A DNA stretch of 60,468 nt from Ophryocystis elektroscirrha (GCA_030141585.1 JAQIFP010000054.1:1-60468), one strand, 5' to 3'; shown: positions 23,959-37,565, counted from the first letter of the stretch. The notes: generated by a model from the sequence alone, not told the origin. Made by a program: numbers and translations.

Positions 23959-26900
23959 TTAAATACGCTGTTTTTTGGCATATTCTCCTACTGATTTACT
24001 TAGCCTCATATACCCACATTGGCAAAGCTTCAAACCACACCTAGGACACTTATTGACTCCTGTTATCAGCTTTTCATCATCACCACCCTAATTGATTGTA
24101 AATAAGCAAAAGTCTTTACATGTGACGAATAATCGAGTATAGTTTTCGGCTGTGTTTTTGAATATGCTTTATTAATAAACACTGGATCTTTTTCAGCAAT
24201 TTCTGCATAGGCACGCAATGCCTCTGTAGGGTCTTGTTCTAAAAAATAAAATAAAATATAGTAAATATCTATTAAATAGCCATAAATTGTAATTTATTTG
24301 TACACCTTAAAACTGTATTTATTTATCCAGTTCACTGAATTATACTAATATAGCAAAAATTTGTTATATACTTAATACATTTAAATATATCTGTATATTT
24401 ATATGTATATATATATTTATATATGTGTATATATTAATCCATTGTAAAATTGTATATAGGAAACACTTATAACGTTATTTACAGAATTATTAGTAATAAT
24501 GACATTTTAAAATTTATCTAATAACAAACCATTTAATTGACCGAGCATAGTTGACGCCATGCCCAGCCTAGATTGACACTCTTCCGGTAAAGGAGGCTGA
24601 ACTCTTCTTTCAGCTTGAACAGATTTTGCTTCTTCAGGACGTATTTTGACTCTGAAACTGCATTAATTCAATGAAATGATTTACTTTCTTATTTCCCCAC
24701 TACGAGTTTGTTTAAATCCGGGAGGTAATTCTTCAGGTATGTATGCTGTTGTTGAATAAGTCTCAAACACGTCGTCTTCAATCGCAGGTTTTTTAAGAAA
24801 TGACAAGGCTCCTAAACGTAATAATTTATATTTTAATATAATTGTGAATTAAATTGAAATATTATATAATAAATAAATATTATAAACACGGAACAACCAC
24901 ACCTTATTAATTATAATGCCGCTTTTAATATTGTAAGTTTCTATTAAGTATCTCTAATGTTATATACATGCTCAGAATTGTATACATATATACATATATC
25001 TATAACAGCTATTCAGATATATATATATATATATATATATATTATTATGTCTATTTTTATATATAGATATGTATAGTAGTCAAACCTTCAGTAGAACAAA
25101 CGGGATCATAAAACATTGTTATGTTGCCGTCAGAGGAACCTGCAATGATTTGGTTTAATGCAGATGGCCATGCTAAAGCTGAAATAGTTAAAGGAAAGTT
25201 AGGGGCGTTTGCAGAAGAGGACACCCTTTCAATTTGAAATTTGTGTTTTATCTCATAAGTCCCACTGATATCGTAAACCTATTTACTGTGTTATATTATG
25301 GACACGCTTACATGAATATAAGAAGTTTTAGTGTCAGATGAAATCCCTGTAGCAACCATGTTTTCATGGGGACTTAGACATGCGCTAAGATTAGGAGATT
25401 TATTAGGCAAATTTGTCCATATATGGGAAGGTTCTTTAAATAAACGGATATCCCACACTATCATCAATCAAACTTGTATACACATTTCATACATTTCATT
25501 GTAGAGTCCATAGATCGAGTTATCATTTGAGTTTCGTTACTCAGTATACATATACAGGTAATATCATTTTCTTCATCGTGAGCTCGTCTTATTATCTAAA
25601 AATGATACAAAACTATATTACAATCAATTCAGTCTATCATGCACCATAAAAATATATTTATATAGAAATATATATTTATTCAACCATATGTGTAAACTTT
25701 TATATATGGTCGAGTTTGTAATTATGTATGGCTAGCATTTTACGAAAGTAATAAGTTATAAATAAAAAATTTATCATAGAAAATTCAGCTTTGATTTAAC
25801 TAAACTATACTTCGTGATTTATATAGTTCTAAAGTATAAAAAATTACTTTATTAGGTTTCCCATATATTTTTTGTTCTGTCCAAAGTTGCAAAGAACCAT
25901 CAGAGCAACCTCCAATAACAAATTTAGCTGTTATAGGAGCAACAGCAAGTGAAGTAACACGACATTTCGAAGCTATATTCAAATTTCTTTTATCTACAGC
26001 TTTTAATATATGGACATGCGGTAGAGCTTGGTCCACACCATATAACTTTGAGTTTAAATCAAAAAACCGGATTGTGGCATCAGATGAAGCTAAAAGAAAT
26101 CTTGATGCATTTGTTGGATGCCATACACAATCATTGACGGTATGTGTGTGTCCTACAGTTTGTGCTAAATCTCGAACATACATGTCTCCTTTAACACTTT
26201 CCTATTGTAAAAAATAAAACATATAACTCTATACAAAATCATCATCACAAAGTCATATATCTTGTCACATATACAATATATATATATATATATATGCATA
26301 TATGCATATATGTATACTATATAAATAGTGTATACAATTAGCTTATAGTAATAAATACAAATATATACTAAAAAGTACGATAATGCAAAATGTATTTATA
26401 TATGTATAACGTGTCAAATTTTAGGTTATGATAAATAAGACTAATATTTCTTTAAAATTATAGACAAAAAATATTTGACCTATTTACCTGTATTTTTTTA
26501 CCAGCCATGGAATAAACACGACCTATAGCGTCTCCAGCAGCGCAGACAAAATTTTCGGCATCAAAAGAGCAGCTCAAACTTCTAATACTGTGTCCCGCGA
26601 CAGGTATAAATCGCTTGAATGGTTTAGGATTGGCATTCATTTTATGAAAGTCCCACATCGCCACCTTAAATTCCACAGTTATATATGCATTTCAATATAT
26701 TATCATGAAATAAATTTGAATGTTGTTTAGACGTATCAGTCAAACGGCGTACACTGAGGTATAAAATACTTATATATAAACGTAACAAGAAATTTAAATT
26801 GATTTATCTGTATTTCAACAGACTTATATACATACTGTTAATTTTATTCATATCAATATATCAATTTTTTTTCTATATAGAGCATATAGTATATATAGAG

Positions 26901-28015
26901 TATACGTATTTAATTTATATAGAGCATCACCTCTGAATCATTTCCTCCAGTAATTAAAAAAGTTTGTGTGGGGTCTATAGTTAGAGCGGTAACTGACTTT
27001 TGATGTGCTCGGAAATTGGTAAATGCTGCAGTGGGTATAAAACAAGTATCGTTAATATTCTGAGATACTTCCGTAGAGTCAGAAGCTGAAGTAGATTCTT
27101 GTGTAATTTGATTCCTAGAAGGTTTCTGTCTATCTTTAGAATCTCTTATGATTGACTGTAACAATGCTCCGTCAGCTTTACTGGTAGTCAAAGATGTAGA
27201 TTTCACCGTGGACATCTAAAAGAAAAATTTATATCTGACCTTATACTAACTTTTGGTAAGTATAAGTATAAATTATTTTATTTAATTTATAATGTTTCAC
27301 ATATATATACAATACTATGGTAAAAAACCATAAAAAATTGTTCAAATAAATAAACTTTATTATTACTTACGTTTTGTTATTGTGAATACCGATACATAAT
27401 TGGATATATATATATATATATATTAAGTATTTGTATACATAATATACAAAAGAAAATTTTTAGTTTGATATATGAAGTATTCTATAATAATATTTATACA
27501 ATTTTATATATAATATATTTTACCATGGTAATTTCAACTTTTATAGATATTTATTATATATAATATATATTATATATGATATTTATCATATATAATATAC
27601 ATTTTATGATGCATGATACATAATCTATACAGTTAAGTTTATAACGTTTAATGAATACCGTCCAAAATAATTTATTCAATAAATTATATAAACTGTTTAT
27701 CTTCAATAGTTTTGGTATAAATATCATATATGGATAGTGTGAAATATAAAGTTACTATATATATTATTTTATACGATATACCAAATATAAAATATTATTA
27801 TAGAAATTATTTACCTCTACTCGTTCTTTCCATTTTCTTTTACCAAACTTTAGAGGAAAACCAAACATTTCAACAAACTCTTCGTTCTCCGGTTCAACCA
27901 AATCTTCGCTTTTATAAGTTTCATTTTCATTTCCTTGACTTTTTAGTGGTTTGGGTGCATATTCATCTGAACTATCTACCGAAGAAGACGAACTTTTATG
28001 GTTTTTAACAGACAT
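23959..28015 (-). CDS. WDR70: WDR70-like WD40-repeat protein
   Basis: A beta-propeller of the WDR70 (gastrulation-defective 1) family, nuclear in animals and linked to genome maintenance. Exon 1 (28015-27815) encodes a Ser/acidic N-terminus ending PLKFGKRKWKERVE. Exon 2 (27215-26931) ends in the first WD repeat (AHQKSVTALTIDP). Later exons give VAMWDFHKMNANPKPFK, the family motif GDMYVRDLAQTVGHTHTV, then ASSDATIRFFDL and GGCSDGSLQLWTEQ. RAHDEENDITCICILSN, IWDIRLFKEPSHIWTNLP and AGSSDGNITMFYDP complete the propeller. The tail EQDPTEALRAYAEIAEKDP and NKAYSKTQPKTI matches the conserved WDR70 C-terminus. It then continues into KCPRCGLKLCQCGYMRLSKS, a cysteine cluster I do not know from animal homologues. 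The stop is 7 bp from that of Ctf4. Confidence 0.85.
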
Positions 28016-28469
28016 TCTTGGAACGTATACAATTTATCTTAATCGTGCGTAAAAAACCATTTTTATTACAGATGAACAAGTATTTTTACCAAAATCAAAA
28101 AAATGTGTAAAATTTTATTTTACACAGAATTAGTCATTCTGCACCTTTAATAAAGCAAAAACCTCAAAATAAGTATTTTCTATCCATAAACACTGATACA
28201 CACATAATTATTATCATGAACAATTTAATTAAAAAAAAATTTCAAAGTTATTGTTTAAATACAATAAAAAATGTCAAATGAGAGTTTTGAAACGTGAATA
28301 ATTGATGATTTATTAAAAAGCTAAATTAAACCTTGAAAAAAAGTATAAGGTTTTTTTAATAATAAATTCTAAAGTAAAAACATATGTTCTATTATAATTT
28401 CCATGCATTTTGCATTTAAAAGAGTAATTAACACCACTTTATAAACATTGCATACAAATGATTTAAGTG
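28016..28469. other. Divergent intergenic region (WDR70 / anoctamin)
   Basis: A 454-bp spacer between two opposite start codons, so it must contain both promoters. It has several A and T runs but no repeat array or recognisable site. Confidence 0.5.
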
Positions 28470-29844
28470 ATGGAACTTCAACCTTTAATATTAAATTCAT
28501 TTGATACACAACGTAAATAAGAAAATTATTCATTTTTATTCAGAAAATAACACTTTAAACGCTGATGATTTTTATGATATTTGCTTCTGTTTTCCTACAG
28601 TAATATGTAGCAAAAACTTTCAAATATCCAGTCATCAAGTTTGTGAAAGATTTAATCAAATATGCCGAAAAAATTATACAGAAAATGCATACAAAATAAA
28701 AACACTTTCGAAATTACCCTCAATTGAAAAGACTAATCTATCTTTATCGTACCATGAATTATTAACAATTATTCGAAAAAGTTTCATACAGTTTTTAACG
28801 TCGGTGGGGTGTTATATACAAAAATTTCGTTATCAAAATTTATTATTTTATACAGTAATATTATATAATAAATATTGTTGAATATAGGTTCGATTAAGTG
28901 AAGATGCTGCGAAAATTTTGGCACATAAATCTCATTATACCCTCCAATTGATACCTAAATATGTGAATCAGCATAATCAAATATTAAAATTGACACCATA
29001 TATAGTTTATGATAAATTAGCTGAGGAACAGCGGAAAGCTAATAATGAAGATGTTAATGTAATATACAAATATGTATATATATATATATATAAACGTATA
29101 GATATATCTATGATAATGTAGATATTCCAAATGTATGATATACTTGGAAAGCCTGTATATCAAGAAACTGCTTCTTTAAATGAGCATCTGTCGTTATTTA
29201 GGTTAATTTAAACAATATTTTTACGATTTTAGACCCATAGATAGAGTCAGGCTTCTTATGAATCAAATAAACTATTACTATGATCTTTCTGCAATGATAA
29301 AATGCGAAGTTATGCAGACTTATTATATGCTACATCAATCATCAGCTAAAGCGGAATTAAATGAGTCATGGTAAGCTCATTTTTACATATACATATAAAT
29401 TTTATGTATAAGCAATAATTTGTTGTATGCATGGAATTTTTCCATATATATTTATGGCGGGTTAATTATACATTTATCATTAATTATTTTATAATAATTA
29501 ATTCGCTTTAAATAATATTTACAATAACTATTATTAAACAAAGACATAAGAGTAGCATATCATGGGTTTTTTAGGTCATCTTTGAGTAATATTACAAAGC
29601 TGCATAAACAACCTATTGAAAGTATCAGGATATACTATGGTATATTAAGATATAATATATTAATAATATCATTAGGAGAAGAAATTGCTTTCTACTTTTT
29701 ATGGCTAGGCACATTTACAGAATGGTTACAAGTACCTGCAATTGTTGGATTAGCTCTATTCATTGCTCAAATATTCTGTCAAAATAAACCATATAACTAT
29801 ATGTACTAACCATATATCAAAACAGATACTGTAGATATGTTTTC

Positions 29845-29879
<35 letters not shown>

Positions 29880-31987
29880 GATAATAATAATAATATTAGT
29901 AATTATAATATGTATATATATGTATATATATAATAAGTAATATTAATATACTTAATAAAATATTATAAGTATAGAAAATTAGTATTATTAATATTCTTAT
30001 TTACGTAATTAAATAATTTTGATAGATGCAATATTGTGACATTATTCCATTCTGTATATGTTACTATTTGGACAACACTTTTTCTTAAAGATTGGCAACA
30101 GAAAGAGGTAAGAATATTAAACAGTTAAATTATGAATAGATGAAATATTGCATTTCATGGGGTTTGGACGAACATTCAAGAAATCACACTAGAAGGTTAA
30201 AATGTCAAAATTCCAAAACAAATTTTAATGCTGTTTCATTAGCTGTAAGCTAATAGATAAAAGTTATAATATATATATAGGCAAGGCACTTTATCTCGTT
30301 TTGTGTATCAAGCTTAGTTTTCATATTAACTATGCTGATGACATGTTGTTTATTTTTTCTACCAAATATTATACAACAATATCCTGCATGTATATATATT
30401 ATATAAACATTTATTTATGATTAGATCATTATCCAGTAATACAGCCTTTTATCCTTCCCCTTGTGTCCGTAATAAATGTAGTTTTGGTTACAGTTTTCGA
30501 TAGCGTAAATAAGCGTATATGTTTATGATATTTATTGGTATAGATGTGGTGCAATTTGGCTCTAACACTGACGGAATTCGAAAAATGTCTTTATGAAGAT
30601 GATTTCCAGCGTTCTCATGTCTTCAAACTTTATATGTTTCGATTTATAAATACCTTCAGCTCTTTCTTCTATATAACCTGTCTTAAAGTATATATATAAT
30701 GCATAATAAAAAACCAGACTTATTTTAATCCCTCTATTGATAATCATTCGTGTATTGAATTATTAAAGTGGAACTTGGGTACACTATTCCTAGCTAATTT
30801 TGGACAAAATTTTATTGAATTACTCACACCGTAAGCATAAATAAATATTAACTAGATATATATATCAGGAGTATAATTTTAATATATTGTGGTGATCAGG
30901 ACTTGTTTTCATTACTGGAGGCAACCGGATATGAAATGCACTACGGCATGTGTATGTACACCTCAATATGATTATGAAACGTATTCGGAAATATCTCTAG
31001 AATCAAATCCTCCTAATTTGGATAGTAAAAATCATAACTCCCCTCTAAAGAAACCTTCTTTTTTAACAGTAAATCAAACTATACAATGGCAAAAAGATTA
31101 TTACTATGTAAGTTTAAAATTTAATTGTCCTCAAAAATAAAATACCTTCAAAAATAAAAGGTTTTTTTAAAATATAAGCATTCATAAATTGTACTGAGAT
31201 AGGTTGATTACTCTTTTCGGGGTGACTTTGTTGAAGATTATATGGAAATAACCTTACAATTTGCGTTCATAGCATTATTCAGTTTAGTGCTTCCTATAAT
31301 ACCATTTTTCGCATATATCAGCAATTTATTAGAAGTAAATTATATTGAGTATATATATATGGAATTTAGATTCGTAGTGATGCATTTAAATTAGTAAATT
31401 TACATCGACGTGTATTTCCTAATACCAGTAATAGTATTTTTTAGTAAAAATTGCATCTAGGTACTGGAATTGGAGCTTGGAATAATGTATTATTAGCAAC
31501 GACCTATATAGGCGTTGTTGTTACTGTCGGCATAACTCTATTACTGTTTGAAATATTTCCTGGGTATAAACTTACACTATTCGAAAAAATCCTATTATTT
31601 TTGGTAATCAATATAACGCTTATATAAGATATAAAGTTAATATAAAATATAAAATTAATACAAAATATAAAGATAATATAAAATATTAGTTTACATTGAA
31701 GTATATATAACAAATATATACGTGAATTTTAAGTATAAATAAATATGTTCAGTTTTTGGAGCATGTAGGAGTCTTACTTATATTAATGATACGTGTAGTT
31801 TTACCAAGAGAAACACACGAGGTATAAAGCTTTACTATATACAGAATATTATTAGGTCCAATTACTAAGAGAAAATATAAATAATACAATTTATGAATCA
31901 AAATGGGCTGAAGCTTCCGAAAAAAATACATTTGATAAAACATTTGGATTTTTGCCAAGCTCAGTAAAATCTTTAATTTTACAGTGA
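28470..31987 (+). CDS. Anoctamin/TMEM16 family channel or scramblase
   Basis: Anoctamins are ten-helix membrane proteins acting as Ca2+-gated chloride channels or lipid scramblases. The start at 28470 (MELQPLILNSFDTQ) opens a cytosolic domain. Then PIDRVRLLMNQINYYYDLSA, the family signature ESIRIYYG|EEIAFYFLWLG, FTEWLQVPAIVGLALFI and VTIWTTLFLKDWQQKE appear in order. MWCNLALTLTEFEKCLYED, VFKLYMFRFINTFSSFFYI and FLANFGQNFIELLTP follow. Candidate Ca2+ ligands are present: Glu in FIELL (TM6), the D-Y-M-E of EDYMEITLQFAF (TM7) and E-I-R-S-D (TM8). These correspond to E654, E702/E705 and E734/D738 of mouse ANO1. Many introns are 30-40 nt. The stop at 31985-31987 lies 3 nt before the PIG-S start. 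Scramblase versus channel activity cannot be told from sequence. Confidence 0.88.
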
Positions 31988-31990
31988 AGA

Positions 31991-34016
31991 ATGCGTAATT
32001 TTATTTTCCCGTTAAAGCGAAGACTAGATAAAAATTTTTATTTATTGTTACTATTCACATGTCAAGTATCAATCATGTTAAGCTTATATGTATATTTGCT
32101 TAAAGTTGAAAGATACCCTCTAAATAAATTAAAATACAAAGAAACTTTAGCTCAGGTCAAATCCGTTGAACATCTAATCAATAGATATACTATACTAGAC
32201 AAACATTATGATCCTATCAATACTGTAAATTGTGGAACATATAACCTCAAAATCGTATCTGCATATGATTTATTATTAAGTCCCATAAAAACACCAATTC
32301 TTGACTCACAAATATGTGTAAATTTTAACGGTGACTTCTCTAATATTGATGCAATCAAGCAAAACATTGATTTATTTGAATCTATGATGACGCTAGCATT
32401 TAATAATTACGCAATTTTCTTCATTGAGACCAATTTAGTAAATAATTCAATCATCTATATATCCTCTAAATCAAAAAGCTACATAATATCAAATAAGTAT
32501 AACGAAGTCTTTATAAATGCAACAATGCAATATATTCAAAATGCTTGGGTAATTGATAAAAACCTTAAACCATTAAACCCACATGTACTCATACGATTTT
32601 ACATGGCACTAGATATTGATGCAAAGTACTATATACATTACTTATAAAATTTGGTTAGCCAACCCCCATGGGATTTTGAGGAAGACGTATTGAAGCCATA
32701 CATTCACCCTTATATAACAGAAAATCTATCTTCTTCAATAGATCTCAATTATGAATCCATTGTAATTACTACAATTTAGCCCTAAACAATATAATCCATT
32801 AAACTTCTACATAGTTATATTATATAATTATATTATTATTTTATATTATATAATAATATATAATTATATTATATAATATTATATATATTTTATAATTATA
32901 TTATATAATATAATAATTTATTTTATAATATTGCATATATTATATTTTATAATTATATTATATAATATAATAATTAATTTTAAAATATTATATATATTAT
33001 ATAATTATATTATAAAATTTTTTATACGACATATTATATAGTAAAACTATATTGCTTGATATTATACTAAAAGGTCATTTTTGAAGAATTAATTAATAAT
33101 AAATATATTAGAATATAATAATAAGTAATTTTTATATAATAAAATAATAAAATTTTCAATTAAAATAGAAGTATACGTGTTTGAGGTATAATTAAAATAT
33201 GATATGTCTCTTATATATACATTATTGTGGTATATATGAGATATATGAAAGTGTATATATGTGTAGATGGCATTAGAATAAATTTATTTGATTTTAATTA
33301 GGTTATTTTTGACTCACAAATAAAACCAGATTTCCGTGATATTGAGACTCAGCCAGATTTATCGAAAATTTGTTCAGAGTGGCATTGGTCAGTATTAGTT
33401 ACAGATAAAATACAGCCTCTTCAGCAAATATATTATTGGGGAGTATGGTACCCTGTAAGATTAAATATTTGATTATTAGACATGACTAAATTTAAGTAGA
33501 TATTTATAATATGAATACATAGCGAGGCATACCGCGGTTATTACAATAAGCTATTATAAGGTTGTATAATACAGTTGTATGGTTATAGGAAGATAATACG
33601 ACTAAATTCATGATTCAACACGACCTTAACCGAACTTCAATTCGAATTACAGACTGGGGCATATTAGTATTAGCAGATACGTACAAAGAAGTTGTACAGA
33701 AATGGTTTGCCCAATTTAGAGCTGAAATAGGATTAGAACCCATCAATATTTTCCTTTATATTAAATCATTTCCTAAGTCGATTTTAGACTATAAATTCAC
33801 GTTTAATGGAGACAACAAATGCCTTATTTTAATAGCTTCATCTGAGAAAGTCCAATTGATAATGCCTTACAAAGAAAAAAGCATCTTTACTGACTGGGAA
33901 TTAGCAAGCATTCAAAGGTTGATAATTTACATGTATATATATAATAATAGTAATATAATTAATACTACTATATATTATTTTGCTCTCTAAATAAACAAAC
34001 TCATAATGCCATTATA

Positions 34017-34061
<45 letters not shown>

Positions 34062-35138
34062 ATAATATGTTCTAATTTGACCTATTTAAATCCGTCTTTT
34101 AATAACTTTTAGTAAATAAGTTTATGCATGTTATACATCAAATATTATTATATGTCGTTGGTTATGAAATTTAGCAGTTACATATTACATTGACTTCGCC
34201 TAAATTAATTCATATCATGTATTTCAGAAATTGTACATAAAGTATATGTGTACCAATCTATATATTTAGAAATAACTTATATAGTATGTAATCAACAAAT
34301 ATATATTATAATTCTTAATATTTTAATTAAATATATTAATAATATTGTTATTACTATAATTATATTATATATGATATATTATATAGACTATATAATATAT
34401 TGTATATTAATATACAATATATCAATATAATTATTGTTATTATTATTATTATAATATATAATATATTATATATAATGTAGAATATATAATATATTGTATA
34501 TTAATATACAATATATTAATATTATTATTGTTATTATAAATATTATTATAATTATTTTTATAATTATTCATTATATAATAATATTGTAATTAATATATAT
34601 GTATATATTAAATTATTTATTGATTTATACAAATTGAATAAACTTCAATTGTGCATATTTATAATTAATAAATATAGTAAATTGTAACATCGAAAGGTTT
34701 GACACAATTAAAATTATATGCAGGAACCAATTGAGACACTATATCAAAAATGTCTGCAAGGAGTTAGAAAAAAATTATAAATTTTATCATAAATTTTGGT
34801 ACTTAAATATAAACTATGACTGGACAAAAACTTTTGAGGTTTAAATCTAGATATTTGTATAATATTTACAGGAATCTCTTGATGAATTAAATTTGTGTCT
34901 TGCTTATTTGAGAAGTCATAAGAGTATATCAGATTTGACCTATTGCTTGAAACATTCACGGCAAGCATATACATCAGCTTTACTGGTACAATTGTGCATT
35001 ACTAAAATATACTAATAGTTGGGAATAGACAGTTCAATTAATGTAGTACCGCGACATGAGTGGAAAGTGCATTTAATATACTTATCTTCGCTTGTATTAC
35101 CTTTCGGAATGAGTACCATGAGTTATTGGAAAAGGTAA
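31991..35138 (+). CDS. PIGS: GPI transamidase subunit PIG-S
   Basis: PIG-S is part of the ER complex that attaches glycosylphosphatidylinositol to proteins. The start MRNFIFPLKRRL is followed by a membrane helix (NFYLLLLFTCQVSIMLSLYV), then a lumenal domain in one 657-bp exon. Later exons give PPWDFEEDVLKPYIHPYI, VIFDSQIKPDF, SIRITDWGILVLADTYKEV, KWFAQFRAEIGLEP and TDWELASIQR. These match the human order WDI...RRYVQPFL, SVDSQI, WGGIMVYN, FLAQLRLLFG and TWELDRL. The end has DLTYCLKHSRQAYTSAL and a second membrane helix (VHLIYLSSLVLPFGMSTMSY) with a short tail WKR, the expected two-helix topology. Introns at about 32650-33300 and 33920-34720 are long and repeat-rich. It begins 3 nt after the anoctamin stop, on the same strand. 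Confidence 0.85.
32815..33030. repeat. AT-palindromic tract in PIG-S intron
   Basis: Repeated TTATATAATATA-type units with self-complementary segments, able to form hairpins. They lie inside an intron of the PIG-S gene. Confidence 0.7.
34360..34520. repeat. Duplicated AT palindrome in PIG-S intron
   Basis: Two copies, about 95 bp apart, of a palindromic block centred on attgtatattaatatacaat. They sit near 34399-34422 and 34494-34517, separated by (TTA)n-like and palindromic sequence. Confidence 0.75.
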
Positions 35139-35228
35139 ATAAACAAAAGCAATTTCACATATTTCAGCTGGCTTCTAAGCTACCGTAAAGCATGCTTACA
35201 AACAAATCAACAATGATTTGATCAATAT

Positions 35229-37251
35229 TTAATGTGTCTTGTTTTTTCCTTTTCTTTTTGTTTTTTTGATTCCCAAATATGCTAATTTTTTCTTTTTCAT
35301 TGCTTTGATTCGATCGAAAAACCCGTCTTCATACAAAATCTAATGACATTAAATTTGTGAAATGCTAATTTTACTTGTTCTGCTTCCTGGTTTTTCTTTG
35401 AAATATTTGACATCAAATTAGCTACAGCTTTTTCGTCAACTTCTAATTTTTCAAATTTAAATCCTAATCTTTCTTCCACTTCGTGAATCTAAAACTCCAT
35501 CATAAGTAATGTAAATTTATAGTAAATATTCACACATTCTATGACCAACGCATTAATTAACAGATCTCATAACTTTAATTTTAATTATTATACATACATA
35601 TATATACATTATTACAATAATTATGTGTTTATCTATATAATATATATAATTATATTATATATTATATATTTACAAACTATATTCAATATATATATATATA
35701 TATAATATATTGTATAAGGTTATATTTTCAGTAATTGTGGTACTGCTTAAAAGTATATATAATATATATATCTACACAGATAAATATATCAGTCAATAAA
35801 AAAACCTTACTGCTTCTTGTTTATCAAATTCGCAAATTAAGTTTAAAACAACACCCGCACGCTTAACACGAGCAGTACGTCCAGCTCGATGTATGTAATC
35901 AGCGTATACAGAAGGAAAGTCGTAATTAATCACGACATTAGTTTTGGGAATATCAAGTCCTCGAGCTGCTACATCTGTAGCAACTAAAATGGATACCTGA
36001 GAGGATCGGAATTTGGCTAAATGCGCACTTCTCCGAGAGATGCTCAATAATGAATGTAAACAAGTAACAGAGAAATTTAGTAGCTGCAGCGTTGTAGTTA
36101 TTAATTGTGCTGTTCTGAAGAAATAATAATTACAAACTGTTTGTAAACATCGATAATATTCATAATAGTTCAATAAAGTATTTAAATATACTCATGGTGA
36201 CATATGTGCAGTAGAGAAAAATACATCAAAAGATAATTATTAAGCTTACTGGCATGTCTTCGTGAATATTATAGCTGTTTGATCAACAAAATCAGTTTTC
36301 AGTGTATGTATCATATAATATAATTTTACATGTGCTGGTACGAATAAATAAAAGTGTTCGCATTTTTCTGGAGTTACTGATTTTTTGTTAAGGTTTATTG
36401 TAAAAAACTTATCAGGACGGGATTCAAAGAAAACGTTGAGATGAGCCTATGCTAATAATAAATAACTCCGTATTTATACAGGAATTATTAAAATAGTGAA
36501 CTAATATATATTTTATAATATGTCAAATAAAAATTATCAATTAATTTATTAATTAACTAATGTATTTCTTATTATTAAAATGTGAATCTGTATTTTTTTT
36601 AATATAAAAGATTATGTAAAAATATTTATACACTAATTGTGAAAAAAATATTATTTTAGCAGATTATAATATTTTTATAGAATATAAAACCTAATGTCAA
36701 GTTATACATATGATGGTTCATAGTAACCTTATATAGAACTTATAGATTTAGCATAATTCATGTAAATATGATAAATTGAAGAAATTATGTATATATATTA
36801 TGCACACAATTTATAACTATAAACTTTACTGTTAAATCATTAGTGAGAGTGGCGGTAAAAAATAGAAACTGTTGCTTTCTTTTATCGGATGTTAATAAAC
36901 CCAGAATTTCCTGAGTTTCTTGTAACAGTGTTCCACTAAATAACTTGTCGGATTCATCAAGAACAATACAATTTAGTTCTTTAAAAGACGAAATTTCGTG
37001 TTGTAAATGCGCCAGTAATCGACCTGGAGTAGCAATCACGATAAAAGGCTTTCTATTAATTATTTGTGACTGCAGCAGCCAATCTTCACCTCCTATTATC
37101 AGTGCAATTTCATCTTGAATATTTAATGGAGTCGCAAATATCTGGAATTGCTCTTTTACTTGTATTGCTAATTCTTTTGTTGGCAATATTACTACCTAAA
37201 AAAAATATTACTGCAAAATATATGTTAAGTATGCATGTACATGTATACTTT

Positions 37252-37297
<46 letters not shown>

Positions 37298-37565
37298 ATA
37301 ATATAACTATTATAGATTTATATGTATATTCAATATATATGAGTTGAGTATTTACATTAGAAATTCCGTATGCGTCAACACTTAAGTTCTGTAGTATGGG
37401 TAAACAATAGCATGCAGTTTTTCCTGTTCCCGTTGGAGAAACTCCTAAGATATTTTCTCCATTTAATATACGCGGTATGCTTAATTCTTGAATACTTGTA
37501 GGTTTAACAAGATTTATTTTTTCACAAACTTTAACTAAAGCTTTCAATAGTTTAAGATTTTCCAT
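35229..37565 (-). CDS. DEAD-box RNA helicase, DDX49/Dbp8 type
   Basis: An ATP-dependent RNA helicase of the Dbp8/DDX49 branch, which in yeast helps small-subunit rRNA processing in the nucleolus. The start at 37565 gives MENLKLLKALVKVCEKINL. The Q motif is KPTSIQ and motif I is SPTGTGKTA. The spacer SVDAYGIS resembles SEDPYGIF of human DDX49. Motif Ia is PTKELA, then ATPGRLLAHL, motif II DESD and motif III TAT. IIFTKTCQ, LVATDVAARGLDIP and HRAGRTAR follow. The C-terminal IHEVEERLGFKFEKLEVDE matches the DDX49 tail, ending in a Lys-rich stretch (KKTKRKGKNKTH). Motif II reads DESD, not DEAD. A 35-nt intron separates the last two exons. Introns at about 36480-36830 and 37195-37355 are longer. It converges on PIG-S with 90 bp between stops. 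Confidence 0.88.
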
